DNA of 64,000 bases from Novosphingobium marinum (lineage in GTDB: Bacteria > Pseudomonadota > Alphaproteobacteria > Sphingomonadales > Sphingomonadaceae). Below are positions 17,575 to 27,028 of the stretch, piece by piece. Position numbers and translations under genes: made by a program. A model generated the notes under the pieces. The model saw nothing but the letters and a program-made list of their open reading frames with translations, was not told the DNA's origin and made no database searches. Positions within the stretch are counted from its first letter, which is position 1. Every line of letters begins with the position of its first letter. The DNA lies in the NCBI RefSeq assembly GCF_013408095.1, contig NZ_JACBZF010000005.1, positions 186,001 to 250,000 on the forward strand, in the 5' to 3' direction.

Positions 17575-17697
17575 GCGGTCTTCCCTCCGGCCTTGTGTTT
17601 TTTGTGAATCATCCGGGGGCTCAGCACAAGACTTGCAATCATTTTTTTTGCCGTCAGAATCGTACCTTGCGGCCAGTTATCCACGACCGCCTTTTCC

Positions 17698-18225
17698 TCA
17701 GCGGCAATCCTCGATAACGCGGCTCACCTCGGGCCAGCTTGGCGCGTAGACGGTCGGCAGGCCCGCCGTTTCGACGGCAAAGCGCCCCCGGCTGAAGGCC
17801 ATCGCATCGAGCAGGCGGTCGCTGGCCGCGAACCGAACGGAGATGGTCGGAGGCGGACCCATGTCGGCGGTGGCGGTAAGGGGCCGCGTCGTGTGCTGGG
17901 TCAGGATCGTCATCGGCACGTCGCCGCGACCGATGCCCGCGCGCGACAGCGTGACGGTGCGGGCGGTCGTGTCGCAGCTGAGTGTCAGGAGCCCGTCGGC
18001 GAACCGGGCGACCGAGCGCGTGCCCTGCATGCCCCAGGTCCATGTCCCGGGCGTGATCGGCGCCTGACGCCAGTCGATCCGCGGCTGTGGCGGTACGACG
18101 GTCGGCTCGGGTTCGGGAGCGGGCGCCGGTGACGGGACGACGCGGCGCTCCGAACAGCCGGCCAGAACGGCGAGAGCGACGAGCGGGGCGAGCGTCGCGT
18201 GGCGCGACATGAGGTTTGCCTTCAT
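17698..18225 (-). CDS. Putative lipoprotein of unknown function
   Basis: From ATG 18225, which has AGGAG just upstream, the protein has 175 residues. It starts with a signal peptide and lipobox LAGC followed by SERR, then a Pro/Glu-rich linker (PSPAPAPEPEPTVVPPQP). The globular domain begins WRQAPITPGTWTW and has paired cysteines (LSCDT and the penultimate EDCR). It is likely anchored in the outer or inner membrane facing the periplasm. I recognise no named family. It diverges from tlyA. Confidence 0.75.
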   Translation of the reverse strand: MKANLMSRHATLAPLVALAVLAGCSERRVVPSPAPAPEPEPTVVPPQPRIDWRQAPITPGTWTWGMQGTRSVARFADGLLTLSCDTTARTVTLSRAGIGRGDVPMTILTQHTTRPLTATADMGPPPTISVRFAASDRLLDAMAFSRGRFAVETAGLPTVYAPSWPEVSRVIEDCR

Positions 18226-18272
18226 CCCTCTCCTATGGAATCTAGCCGTCCCTACCACAAGTCCTGCTTGCC

Positions 18273-19055
<783 letters not shown>

Positions 19056-19129
19056 GGGATGGCCCGGCATTGCCAGCGACACCGTATCCGGCCAGAAACG
19101 CGGCTTTCGGGCATGATTCGGAGGATCGA

Positions 19130-19690
19130 TTGGCATTCGGCGAGATAGCGTCCCCGGGGCAGTTGCGCGCCAGTTTCATCCGCCGGGCGCTGGTGACGGT
19201 GCCTGCGGTCGTGCTGCTGGGGCTGCTTGCGGGCCAATTGTCGGGCAGCGGCTCGGAGGATCCGTGGTTCGCGATGCTGCAAAAGCCCGCGCTCTATCCT
19301 CCGCCGGCCACGTTCGGGATCGTGTGGACAATCCTCTATATCCTGCTCGGCCTCGCCTTCGCGCTCGTCCTTGCAGCGAAGGGTGCGCGAGGTCGGGGCA
19401 AGGCGATTGTCGCTTTCATCGCGCAACTGATCATCAACCTTGCATGGTCGCCGCTGTTCTTCGGCCTCCACCAGATCACCTGGGCGCTGGTCCTGCTCGT
19501 GGCCATGGACATTGCAGTGGTGGTTACGATCTTCCTGTTCTGGCGCGTCCGCGTGCTCGCTGCGGTCCTGATGCTGCCCTACCTCGCCTGGATCCTGTTC
19601 GCGACATACCTCAATGCCGAGATCCTGATGCTGAACCCGGAACTTGACGGGCAGGAAATGTCGGGCGCGGCGGTGCGCGTAGAGTTCTGA
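19130..19690 (+). CDS. tspO: TspO/MBR family membrane protein
   Basis: TspO homologue with five predicted membrane helices. Family landmarks are DPWFAMLQKPALYPPPATFGIVWTILY and LIINLAWSPLFFGLHQI, which line the porphyrin-binding cavity, and the fifth helix PYLAWILFATYLNAEI. The family binds tetrapyrroles and cholesterol-like ligands and in Rhodobacter modulates photosynthesis gene expression. I prefer the TTG at 19130 (186 residues, GGAGG five bases before it). A TTG at 19070 adds 20 residues. Confidence 0.88.
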   Translation: MAFGEIASPGQLRASFIRRALVTVPAVVLLGLLAGQLSGSGSEDPWFAMLQKPALYPPPATFGIVWTILYILLGLAFALVLAAKGARGRGKAIVAFIAQLIINLAWSPLFFGLHQITWALVLLVAMDIAVVVTIFLFWRVRVLAAVLMLPYLAWILFATYLNAEILMLNPELDGQEMSGAAVRVEF

Positions 19691-19727
19691 ACTTGAACGG
19701 CCGAAACGGAAGGGCCATCTTCGAACC

Positions 19728-19982
19728 ATGCAAAGCGAAAACCCCATCATCGCCGATTTCGTCAAGCTGATGAACAGCGCCGCCGGCACCATGGCCGGCA
19801 TGACGCGCGAGGCGCGTGACTCCGCGCGCGAGCGGATGAAAGAAACCATCGGCGGACTCGACTTCGTGAGCCGTGAGGAATTCGACGCGGTCAAGGCCAT
19901 GGCGTCGAAGGCCCGCGAGGAGAACGAGGCGCTGAAAAAACGGCTCGACGACCTCGAAGCGAAACTCGCCGCAAAAGGCTGA
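19728..19982 (+). CDS. ubiK: UbiK/BMFP family ubiquinone-biosynthesis accessory factor
   Basis: An 84-residue protein with an amphipathic N-terminus (NPIIADFVKLMNSAAGTM) and a C-terminal coiled coil (REENEALKKRLDDLEAKL). FVSREEFDAVKAMA is the BMFP signature. UbiK trimers bind membranes and help the Ubi complex in E. coli. A role in ubiquinone synthesis is transferred from that family. It lies 38 bases after tspO in the same direction. Confidence 0.88.
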   Translation: MQSENPIIADFVKLMNSAAGTMAGMTREARDSARERMKETIGGLDFVSREEFDAVKAMASKAREENEALKKRLDDLEAKLAAKG

Positions 19983-20052
19983 TCGCCAAGGGCTTTTCAG
20001 GGAACTTCGGGTGCCTCGCCATCGTTCTGCGCGATGGAAAGGCGGTGTTTCG

Positions 20053-20397
20053 ATGTTTACCCAGTTGTCTCCGGCGATACCCCTCCACGTTCTCGAAAGG
20101 GGCGATGGACTCGCAGTCGGTGTGATCGACTACGGCGAGGAGCACGACCTCATCTGGGTGACCGCGATCGATGCCACGGGCGAAGTCTGGTGCGCGCCCA
20201 ACCACAAGGTGCGGTTCGGCAAGAACTGGACCATGGGGCGCGGCGAAAATCCCCTCGTCGCCGAAAGCAAGGCAAAGTCGCGCCACGTGCCCCAAATTCA
20301 GGATTCGATCGCCTGCGGGTGTGGAAATGATCGCCCGGAGGCGAAATCGCGCGAAGCGGCGCTGGCCGATCCCTCCTGGCCGTTCCACTCGCAATAG
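20053..20397 (+). CDS. Conserved hypothetical protein
   Basis: From ATG 20053 the protein has 114 residues. The first 70 form a compact beta-rich domain: IPLHVLERGDGLAVGVIDYGEEHDLIWVTAIDATGEVWCAPNHKVR, with NWTMGR after it. The tail is polar and Ser/Lys-rich with CGCG. I have seen this N-terminal pattern in sphingomonad hypothetical proteins and in small phage-associated proteins, but no function is known to me. It follows ubiK by 70 bases. Confidence 0.65.
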   Translation: MFTQLSPAIPLHVLERGDGLAVGVIDYGEEHDLIWVTAIDATGEVWCAPNHKVRFGKNWTMGRGENPLVAESKAKSRHVPQIQDSIACGCGNDRPEAKSREAALADPSWPFHSQ

Positions 20398-20415
20398 GCG
20401 ACGCGGCGGGAAAGC

Positions 20416-21441
20416 CTAGCGAAAGCGCCTTTGCCGCATGCCTGCAACAGCGGCGATCAAGGCGCTTCCCGCCAGCGACATTGCGCTTTCGGTAACGCCC
20501 ACCTTCCAGTCGCTCCTCACCGCGCGCGCCATGCCCATGCGCATCCGGTAGCTGAGGAACGCTCCGACCAGCGCGCCGCCGGCACCAAGCGCGGCCGCCA
20601 TGGAGGTGTGGCCCTTGCGCGAGACTGCGGCCCCCGAGAGCGCGCCCGCAACCATCCGGGTCGCAAGTGCGGGCGGCGCGATCCTTGCGGGAATGCCGGG
20701 CTTCACGTCGACGCGGTACTCGAACATCGCCAGCGCACCGAGCGCCGCCGCCGTCCAGGGCGACGACAGCAGCGAATGCGTTTCGGCTGCCGGATGGTTG
20801 TCGGCGGCAGCTGCGGCGAAGCTGACTGCGGCCAGCGGCGTGAAACTGCGCTGTCCGTTCGCCATGCCCAGGAAAAGCGGAAGCGCCGCATCCTCCAGCG
20901 CGACCGTATCGTGCATCGCGCGCGCCTCGCCCTCGCTGTCGCGGTCGAGATTGCGGATGCGGCGCCGGATCGCCTCGGTCGCGACACCGAATACCACGTG
21001 CGAGGCATAGCCATAGGCGTGGGTTGCCAGCGAATAGCGCCATGCCGGCTTCGCAAACCCGAACAGCGGGACGAGGATCTGGTCGACCACCGTCGCCGAG
21101 ACGATCCCGAATGCCGTGCCCTTCCAGCGGGTGACTTCGGGGCGGCCCTCTGCGAGCGCGCCGTAGACGCCGCCCGCCGCCGCGCCGACGGCGTAGTGGA
21201 CGAACGATGCGCCCGGCATGGCGTAGTTACCGTCGAGCCGGGTGCCGACCAGCACGCGCGTTGCCGCGCGGGCGGCGCTTTCAGGGGCGGGCGGATCGCT
21301 TTCACTGGCCGCGCCGAGGAACTGGAACGCCGGGTAAGCAACGCCCTGGAACTTCTCCATGATCCACGATGCGCCAAGCCCGCCCGCAGCGCCGCTGGCG
21401 GCTCCCCGGATCGTGTTGAGCGTCGGATCTACGGTGGTCAT
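20416..21441 (-). CDS. Membrane protein with DUF1440 (YagU)-like and DUF4126-like parts
   Basis: From ATG 21441 the protein has 341 residues. The N-terminal half (GAASGAAGGLGASWIMEKFQ, then FVHYAVGAAAGGVYGAL and RWKGTAFGIVSATVVDQILVPLFG) resembles the YagU/DUF1440 inner-membrane family. The C-terminal half (PWTAAALGALAMFEYRVDVKPGIP, MVAGALSGAA, ALGAGGALVGAFLSYRMRM) resembles DUF4126. Both halves are Ala/Gly-rich membrane helices with no catalytic motif, and the function is unknown. The frame extends to 21594 without an ATG supported by context. It diverges from recO. Confidence 0.7.
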   Translation of the reverse strand: MTTVDPTLNTIRGAASGAAGGLGASWIMEKFQGVAYPAFQFLGAASESDPPAPESAARAATRVLVGTRLDGNYAMPGASFVHYAVGAAAGGVYGALAEGRPEVTRWKGTAFGIVSATVVDQILVPLFGFAKPAWRYSLATHAYGYASHVVFGVATEAIRRRIRNLDRDSEGEARAMHDTVALEDAALPLFLGMANGQRSFTPLAAVSFAAAAADNHPAAETHSLLSSPWTAAALGALAMFEYRVDVKPGIPARIAPPALATRMVAGALSGAAVSRKGHTSMAAALGAGGALVGAFLSYRMRMGMARAVRSDWKVGVTESAMSLAGSALIAAVAGMRQRRFR

Positions 21442-21571
21442 GGTTCGTTGCAGCACTGGGGTCTGTCCTGTCGCGAGTTGTGTTCGAAAGCAGAACGGTG
21501 ACGACCGCCAACAGGTTGCATCGATCAATTCCCCGATTGCGGGAGCGCCATCGCGCGGGCACATCGTGCCG

Positions 21572-22177
21572 ATGCAGTTGCGCGCCCCCGCCATCGTCTG
21601 TTCCTCGCGTCCGCACGGCGAGACCGCGGCGATCGCACGGTTGCTGACGGCGGATCACGGTATCGTTGCGGGCTACGTCGCCGGGGGCAGGGGGCGGCAG
21701 ATGCGGCCCGTGCTGATACCGGGCAACTCGGTCGAGGCGGAACTGCGCGCGCGTTCGGCGAGCCAGCTGCCCTTCGCAAAACTAGAACTGGTTCAGAGCC
21801 GGGGGCCGTGGCTGACAGAGCCGCTGCCTGCCGCAGCGATCGCATGGGTAACGGCACTGACATCGTCGGCGCTGCCCGAGCGCCAGCCGTTTCCCGCGCT
21901 GTACGGGGCGCTGGCAGGGCTGCTGAACGCGATCTGCTTTGCCCCCTCCGCCCGGGATTGGGCGATGCCGCTCCTCTCGTACGAAACGCTGCTGCTACGC
22001 GAGCTTGGCTATGGCGGGCCGCAGCACGCGCCCAAGGAAGACGACTGGCAGGCCACACTGCACGCCCTCGACGCGATGGGTCGCCGCCTTGACCGGTACC
22101 TGCTTGCCGATCGGCGCGGCGATGTTATTGCGGCGCGCGGCCTGCTGCGTGAGCGCCTGGGCCGGATCGAGGGGTAG
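21572..22177 (+). CDS. recO: DNA repair protein RecO (short form)
   Basis: RecO loads RecA with RecR in recombinational repair. From ATG 21572 it has 201 residues, against about 240 in E. coli. The OB-fold is at 1-75 ([37 protein letters not shown]) and a helical domain includes [16 protein letters not shown]. The Cys cluster that forms a zinc finger in longer RecO proteins is absent. The longer frame from 21359 overlaps the start of the divergent gene and is unlikely. leuB begins 15 bases later. Confidence 0.88.
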   Translation: MQLRAPAIVCSSRPHGETAAIARLLTADHGIVAGYVAGGRGRQMRPVLIPGNSVEAELRARSASQLPFAKLELVQSRGPWLTEPLPAAAIAWVTALTSSALPERQPFPALYGALAGLLNAICFAPSARDWAMPLLSYETLLLRELGYGGPQHAPKEDDWQATLHALDAMGRRLDRYLLADRRGDVIAARGLLRERLGRIEG

Positions 22178-22191
22178 CAAGCGGGGTCGAA

Positions 22192-23235
22192 ATGAAGATT
22201 GCGGTACTGGCCGGCGACGGCATCGGGCAGGAAGTGACGGCCGAGGCCGTTCGCGTACTCAAGGCGCTGGAGCTGCCTTCGCTCGAACTGGTCGATGCCG
22301 ATGTCGGCGGCATTGCCTACAAGAGGCATGGCCACCCGCTCCCGCCCGAAACGCTGGGTACGGTCAGGGCGAGTGATGCGATCCTGTTCGGCGCGGTCGG
22401 CGATCCCGATTGCGACGCGCTCGAACGGCATCTGCGGCCAGAACAGGCGATCCTCGGGCTGCGCAAGGAGCTCGGCCTCTTCGCAAATCTGCGCCCAGCG
22501 ACGGTGTTCAAGGGGCTCGAGGACCTTACCAGCCTGCGTCCCGACGTCGCACGCAGCATCGACCTGCTTATCGTGCGCGAACTCAACGGCGACGTCTATT
22601 TCGGCGAAAAGGGCATGCGCACCACGCCCGGAGGCCTGCGCGAGGGCTACGACATCATGTCGTACAACGAGGACGAAGTGCGCCGCATCGCGCACGTCGG
22701 CTTTCGCGCCGCGAAGGCGAAGGGCGGCAGGCTCTGCTCGGTCGACAAGGCCAACGTCCTCGAGACATCGCAGCTCTGGCGCGATATCGTGATCGAGGTC
22801 GCTGCCGAGTACCCCGAGGTCGCGTTGTCGCACATGTACGTCGACAATGCGGCGATGCAGCTGGTGAAGGACCCCGGCCAGTTCGACGTCATCGTCACCG
22901 GCAACCTGTTCGGAGACATTCTCTCCGACCAGGCGAGCATGTGCGTCGGCTCGATCGGCCTGCTGGCCTCCGCCTCGCTGGGCGAGGGCAGCTTCGGGCT
23001 CTACGAGCCGATCCACGGCAGCGCGCCCGACATCGCGGGGCAGGACAAGGCGAACCCGATGGCGACGATACTTTCGGCCGCGATGATGCTTCGCCACAGC
23101 TTCGGCGAGGAGGCGCAGGCCGCGCGTATCGAGGCGGCGGTGGCGAAAGCGCTGGCAAACGGCGTAAAGGGCGGCGATCTCGGCGGTAATGCGGGCACCC
23201 GGGAAATCGGCGACGCGGTGCTGGACAACCTGTAA
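22192..23235 (+). CDS. leuB: 3-isopropylmalate dehydrogenase
   Basis: NAD-dependent oxidative decarboxylation of 3-isopropylmalate in leucine synthesis. The 347-residue protein has the family blocks [19 protein letters not shown] at the N-terminus, [14 protein letters not shown] and VDNAAMQLV. It also has [27 protein letters not shown] and [23 protein letters not shown] is typical of LeuB rather than isocitrate or tartrate dehydrogenase. It is probably transcribed with recO. Confidence 0.96.
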   Translation: MKIAVLAGDGIGQEVTAEAVRVLKALELPSLELVDADVGGIAYKRHGHPLPPETLGTVRASDAILFGAVGDPDCDALERHLRPEQAILGLRKELGLFANLRPATVFKGLEDLTSLRPDVARSIDLLIVRELNGDVYFGEKGMRTTPGGLREGYDIMSYNEDEVRRIAHVGFRAAKAKGGRLCSVDKANVLETSQLWRDIVIEVAAEYPEVALSHMYVDNAAMQLVKDPGQFDVIVTGNLFGDILSDQASMCVGSIGLLASASLGEGSFGLYEPIHGSAPDIAGQDKANPMATILSAAMMLRHSFGEEAQAARIEAAVAKALANGVKGGDLGGNAGTREIGDAVLDNL

Positions 23236-23279
23236 ACCGATAAGGTTTTATTGATATTTACCATATATCCCGCCGGCCT

Positions 23280-24443
23280 ATGGACATGACCGTTTCCGAG
23301 CTTTCGAAGGCGACCGACGCGGCAGCGAAGCCGCTGGAACTCGCGATCATACTTCCCACGCTCAACGAGCGCGCCAACCTTGCGCCGCTGGTCGAGCGGC
23401 TCGACAAGGCGCTTGCCGGCATCGCCTGGGAAGCGATCTTCGTCGATGACAACAGCCCGGACGGCACTTCGGACGAAGCGCGCGCGATCTCGCAGCGCGA
23501 TCGACGCGTCCGCGTAATCCAGCGAATCAATCGCCGGGGCCTCGCCTCCGCCGCGATCGAGGGCATGATGGCGACCGCCGCGCCCGTCGTCGCGGTGATG
23601 GACGCCGATCACCAGCACGATCCGAACCTGCTCCCGCGCATGCTCCAAAGCGTGACGGGCGGCGAGTGCGACGTGGCCGTCGCGTCCCGCTTCGCCGAGG
23701 GCGCGAGCACCGAGGAGTGGGGCCGTCCCGACCGGGTCAAGGCATCGAACATCGCCAATGCCATCGCGCGCAAGGTGACGGGCGTCGATCTGTCCGATCC
23801 GATGAGCGGCTATTTCATGCTGAAGGCCGAAACGCTGCGCCAGACCGCGCCAAAGCTTTCGGGCGTCGGCTTCAAGATCCTCCTCGACATCCTCGCTACC
23901 TCGGAGAAGCACTTGCGCGTCAGGGATTTCCCGCTTTCCTTCGCGGCGCGCGCCTCGGGTGAGAGCAAGCTGGACCGAACGGTCGTCTTCGAATTCCTTG
24001 TCGGCCTCTACGACAAGTGGCTGGGTCGCATCATCCCGACCCGCTTCGCGCTGTTCGGCACGATCGGCGCGGCAGGCGTCGTCGTTCACATGGCGGTGCT
24101 CGCGCTGGTCCTCGCGGTTGCCGGAGGCAGCTTCAAGGGCCACCTCGTCTCGGCTTTCGAGCTTGGTCAGACCCTCGCCGCGCTCGTCGCGATGACGTTC
24201 AACTTCGTGCTCAACAACGCGCTGACCTATGCCGACAAGCGCCTCACCGGCACCGTGGCCCTGATCAAGGGCTGGGCGAAGTTCGGCCTGACCTGCTCGG
24301 TGGGCCTGCTTGCCAACGTCGGCGTCGCAGCCGTGCTCGTCCGCTTCGGCTTCCACGAGTATCCGGCCGCGCTGACCGGCATCGTCGTAGGTTCGGTGTG
24401 GAATTTCGCGCTCAGCTCGAAATTCGTCTGGGGCCGTTACTGA
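23280..24443 (+). CDS. Polyprenyl-phosphate mannose synthase-like glycosyltransferase fused to GtrA domain
   Basis: A 387-residue fusion. Residues 20-240 are a GT2 domain of the DPM1 type, with LPTLNERANL, VDDNSPDGT (56-63), DADHQHDP (108-115) and FKILLDILA. Residues about 250-387 form a four-helix GtrA-like domain (RFALFGTIGAAGVVVHM, FNFVLNNALTYADKR, VGSVWNFALSSKFVWG). The GT2 part should transfer a sugar to a polyprenyl phosphate and the GtrA part may flip or anchor the lipid-sugar. It converges four bases from a PMT-type gene, suggesting donor and user of the same lipid-linked mannose. The preceding 44 bases are AT-rich. Confidence 0.88.
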   Translation: MDMTVSELSKATDAAAKPLELAIILPTLNERANLAPLVERLDKALAGIAWEAIFVDDNSPDGTSDEARAISQRDRRVRVIQRINRRGLASAAIEGMMATAAPVVAVMDADHQHDPNLLPRMLQSVTGGECDVAVASRFAEGASTEEWGRPDRVKASNIANAIARKVTGVDLSDPMSGYFMLKAETLRQTAPKLSGVGFKILLDILATSEKHLRVRDFPLSFAARASGESKLDRTVVFEFLVGLYDKWLGRIIPTRFALFGTIGAAGVVVHMAVLALVLAVAGGSFKGHLVSAFELGQTLAALVAMTFNFVLNNALTYADKRLTGTVALIKGWAKFGLTCSVGLLANVGVAAVLVRFGFHEYPAALTGIVVGSVWNFALSSKFVWGRY

Positions 24444-24447
24444 CCCG

Positions 24448-25728
24448 CTACCGCCACGAGCGGAGCCACATCCAGAACTCGTAGGACCGGGGACCGCCCG
24501 AAAGCGGTGCGGCGGAGATGATCGGGTAGAACCACGCGAACATCGCGACCGCGACCGCCAGGGAGCCCGCAGCGATCCATTTCGCCTTGCCTCCTCGCCG
24601 CCACAGCACGTCGAGGGCAAGGGCCAGGCAGCCCATCAGGAATGTGCCCGGCAACAGGTAGTGGTAGTAGAACTGGATCGGCTTTTCCGAGACGATCCAC
24701 AAGCCGATGCTGAACAGGTAGAGCATCGCGAAGGCCAGGGCGTCGACGCGCCCCCTGACCGCCGCCCACAGGCACCAGGGGACCGCCACAAGTCCCGCAA
24801 GCATCGAGAACGGATTTCCGATCAGGAGGACACCGCGCCGGGCGCCGTCGATGTGCTCGTAAAGGTACCAGACCGCGCGCCAGTTGATCATCCACTGGTA
24901 CCACACGCTGCGGTAGGGGTGCGGCTTGCGGACGCTGTCCTGCAGACGGATCATGTCCTCGTGGAAGGCGATGGGCGCGAAGGGATCGACCGCGCGAACC
25001 GGATAGAGGAAGGCCGGGGCGAACGTCGCCCAGTACAGCGCGAGCGGCAGGACGCCGAGCCAGATCCCCGCCTCGACCAGCGAGATGCCCGGAAGGATCC
25101 TCGAATCGCGGGCGAGGAGGAACCGCAGGCCGTGCTCCTTCAGCCGCACGACCATCACGAAAAGGCCGGGCAACATCGCGGCGGGCGCAAAGCTCCACTT
25201 GGTGCCGATGGCGAGCGCGAGGAAAATGCCGCTCACGGCCAGCCGCCAGCGTGCTTTCCCGCCCGACAGGCGAAGCGCGGCGGCAAACTGCCAGAGCGCG
25301 AGCATCCCGAAGCCCGCCATGATCATGTCGAGCATGGCGATGCGGCTCTGGATGAACCACGCAAAGCTTGTGAACAGCAGGATCATCGCGGCGATCGTCG
25401 CGAACCGGCGACCGCTCGCCAGCCACATCAGCCGGCCGAAAGCGAAGAGGCCGGCGGTACCCAGAATTATCGACGGCACCCGCCAGAACAGCGGCTTGTC
25501 ACCCAGAAACACCATCGCTCCCGCTATAAGCTCCTTGCCGACCATCGGATGCTCGGCATTGGCGCGCGTCATCTCGAGCAGCTTTCGCGCCGCGCGGATG
25601 TAGTGCACCTCGTCGAAGTAGATCCGGGTCGGGATGCCGAGCCGGTGCCAGGCGAGCGCAAGGAAGGCGAGCGCGATGACGATGCACCACGGCAGCGGGT
25701 CTTGCTCATCTGTGCGGACGCGATCCAT
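24448..25728 (-). CDS. Dolichyl-phosphate-mannose--protein mannosyltransferase family (GT39/PMT-like)
   Basis: A polytopic membrane glycosyltransferase of 426 residues from ATG 25728, with about ten hydrophobic segments. IYFDEVHYIRAAR just after the first helix is the PMT-type Asp-Glu loop. EHPMVGKELIAGAMVFLGDKPLFWRVPSI and YQWMINWRAVWYLYE are PMT-like. In bacteria such enzymes O-mannosylate exported proteins or modify envelope glycans using polyprenyl-phosphate mannose. The true acceptor is unknown. The longer frame to 25941 has no supported start. Confidence 0.85.
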   Translation of the reverse strand: MDRVRTDEQDPLPWCIVIALAFLALAWHRLGIPTRIYFDEVHYIRAARKLLEMTRANAEHPMVGKELIAGAMVFLGDKPLFWRVPSIILGTAGLFAFGRLMWLASGRRFATIAAMILLFTSFAWFIQSRIAMLDMIMAGFGMLALWQFAAALRLSGGKARWRLAVSGIFLALAIGTKWSFAPAAMLPGLFVMVVRLKEHGLRFLLARDSRILPGISLVEAGIWLGVLPLALYWATFAPAFLYPVRAVDPFAPIAFHEDMIRLQDSVRKPHPYRSVWYQWMINWRAVWYLYEHIDGARRGVLLIGNPFSMLAGLVAVPWCLWAAVRGRVDALAFAMLYLFSIGLWIVSEKPIQFYYHYLLPGTFLMGCLALALDVLWRRGGKAKWIAAGSLAVAVAMFAWFYPIISAAPLSGGPRSYEFWMWLRSWR

Positions 25729-25810
25729 CGGCGGCGCGCGATATAGTGCGGCGCATATTCGGGCAACGGGTTTCGCACGGCTGCTTGCGTGGTTTCGGCT
25801 TGCCCCGTAG

Positions 25811-27028
25811 ATGGCGGGCATGAAACGCACTTCCGGACAGGACCGCTCGATCACATCCCGCTGGCGCCCCGCCACCCGCGCCGTGCGCGGCGGCACCTGG
25901 CGCTCCGAACAGGGCGAGACGAGCGAGGCGATGTTCCTCACCTCGGGCTATTCGTACGACGATGCAGCCACCGTCGCCGCGCGCTTCGCGGGCGAGCTCG
26001 ACGGCATGACCTACTCGCGTCTCCAGAACCCGACCGTGCAGATGCTCGAGGAGCGGATCGCGCTGATGGAGGGCGCAGAGGCATGCCGGGTACAGTCATC
26101 GGGCATGGCCGCGATGACGACCGCGCTGCTGTGCCAGCTGAGCCAGGGCGATCACATGGTGGCTGCGCGCGCCGCGTTCGGATCGTGCCGCTGGCTGGGT
26201 GACAACCTGCTGCCCCGCTTCGGCATCGAGGTCACGACCATCGATTCGCGCGACAACGCCGCGTGGGAAGCGTCCATTCGCCGGAACACCAAAGTGTTCT
26301 TCTTCGAAACGCCGGCCAACCCGACGATGGACGTGGTCGACCTCGAGCATGTCTGCGGGCTTGCCCGTTCGCGTGGTATTACCACCGTCGTCGACAACGC
26401 CTTTTGCACGCCGGTGCTCCAGCGGCCTCTCGAATGGGGCGCGGACGTGATTGCCTATTCGGCCACGAAGCTGATGGACGGTCAGGGCAGGGTGCTTGCC
26501 GGCGCGGTTTGCGGCAGCGAGGAATTCATCAACGAGAAGCTGCTCCCGTTCCAGCGCAACACCGGGCCGAACTGTTCGCCGTTCAATGCCTGGGTCGTGC
26601 TGAAAGGGCTGGAGACGCTCGATCTCAGGGCAAGGCGGCAAAGCGAGAACGCGCTCGCGGTCGGCAAGTTCGTCGAGGGCCGCGTGCCGCGCATTCTCCA
26701 TCCGGGGCTAGCCAGCCACCCGCAGCACGACCTCGCCATGAAGCAGATGGATGCGCCGGGGGCGATCTTCAGTTTCGTGCTCGACGGCGGCCGCGAGCAG
26801 GCGCACGCCGTGCTCGATGCGCTGCAACTCATCGACATCTCAAACAACATCGGCGATGCGCGTTCACTCATGTGTCATCCGGCTTCGACTACCCATCACA
26901 ACATGGGGCCCGAAGGACGCGCCGCGATGGGCGTCGACGAAGGCATGCTCCGGATCAACGTGGGTCTCGAGGACCCGGAGGACCTGATCGAGGATCTCGA
27001 CCGGGCGTTTGGGAAAGCCGGCCTTTGA
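25811..27028 (+). CDS. metZ: O-succinylhomoserine sulfhydrylase / trans-sulfuration PLP enzyme
   Basis: A Cys/Met-metabolism PLP enzyme of 405 residues. The PLP lysine is K220 in YSATKLMDGQGRV, with DNAFCTPVLQRPLEWGAD before it and SLMCHPASTTHHNMG after it. MFLTSGYSYDDAATVAARFAGE is typical of MetZ. The expected reaction is O-succinylhomoserine plus sulfide to homocysteine. Cystathionine gamma-synthase activity cannot be excluded. Its stop overlaps the next start as TTGA. Confidence 0.88.
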   Translation: MAGMKRTSGQDRSITSRWRPATRAVRGGTWRSEQGETSEAMFLTSGYSYDDAATVAARFAGELDGMTYSRLQNPTVQMLEERIALMEGAEACRVQSSGMAAMTTALLCQLSQGDHMVAARAAFGSCRWLGDNLLPRFGIEVTTIDSRDNAAWEASIRRNTKVFFFETPANPTMDVVDLEHVCGLARSRGITTVVDNAFCTPVLQRPLEWGADVIAYSATKLMDGQGRVLAGAVCGSEEFINEKLLPFQRNTGPNCSPFNAWVVLKGLETLDLRARRQSENALAVGKFVEGRVPRILHPGLASHPQHDLAMKQMDAPGAIFSFVLDGGREQAHAVLDALQLIDISNNIGDARSLMCHPASTTHHNMGPEGRAAMGVDEGMLRINVGLEDPEDLIEDLDRAFGKAGL

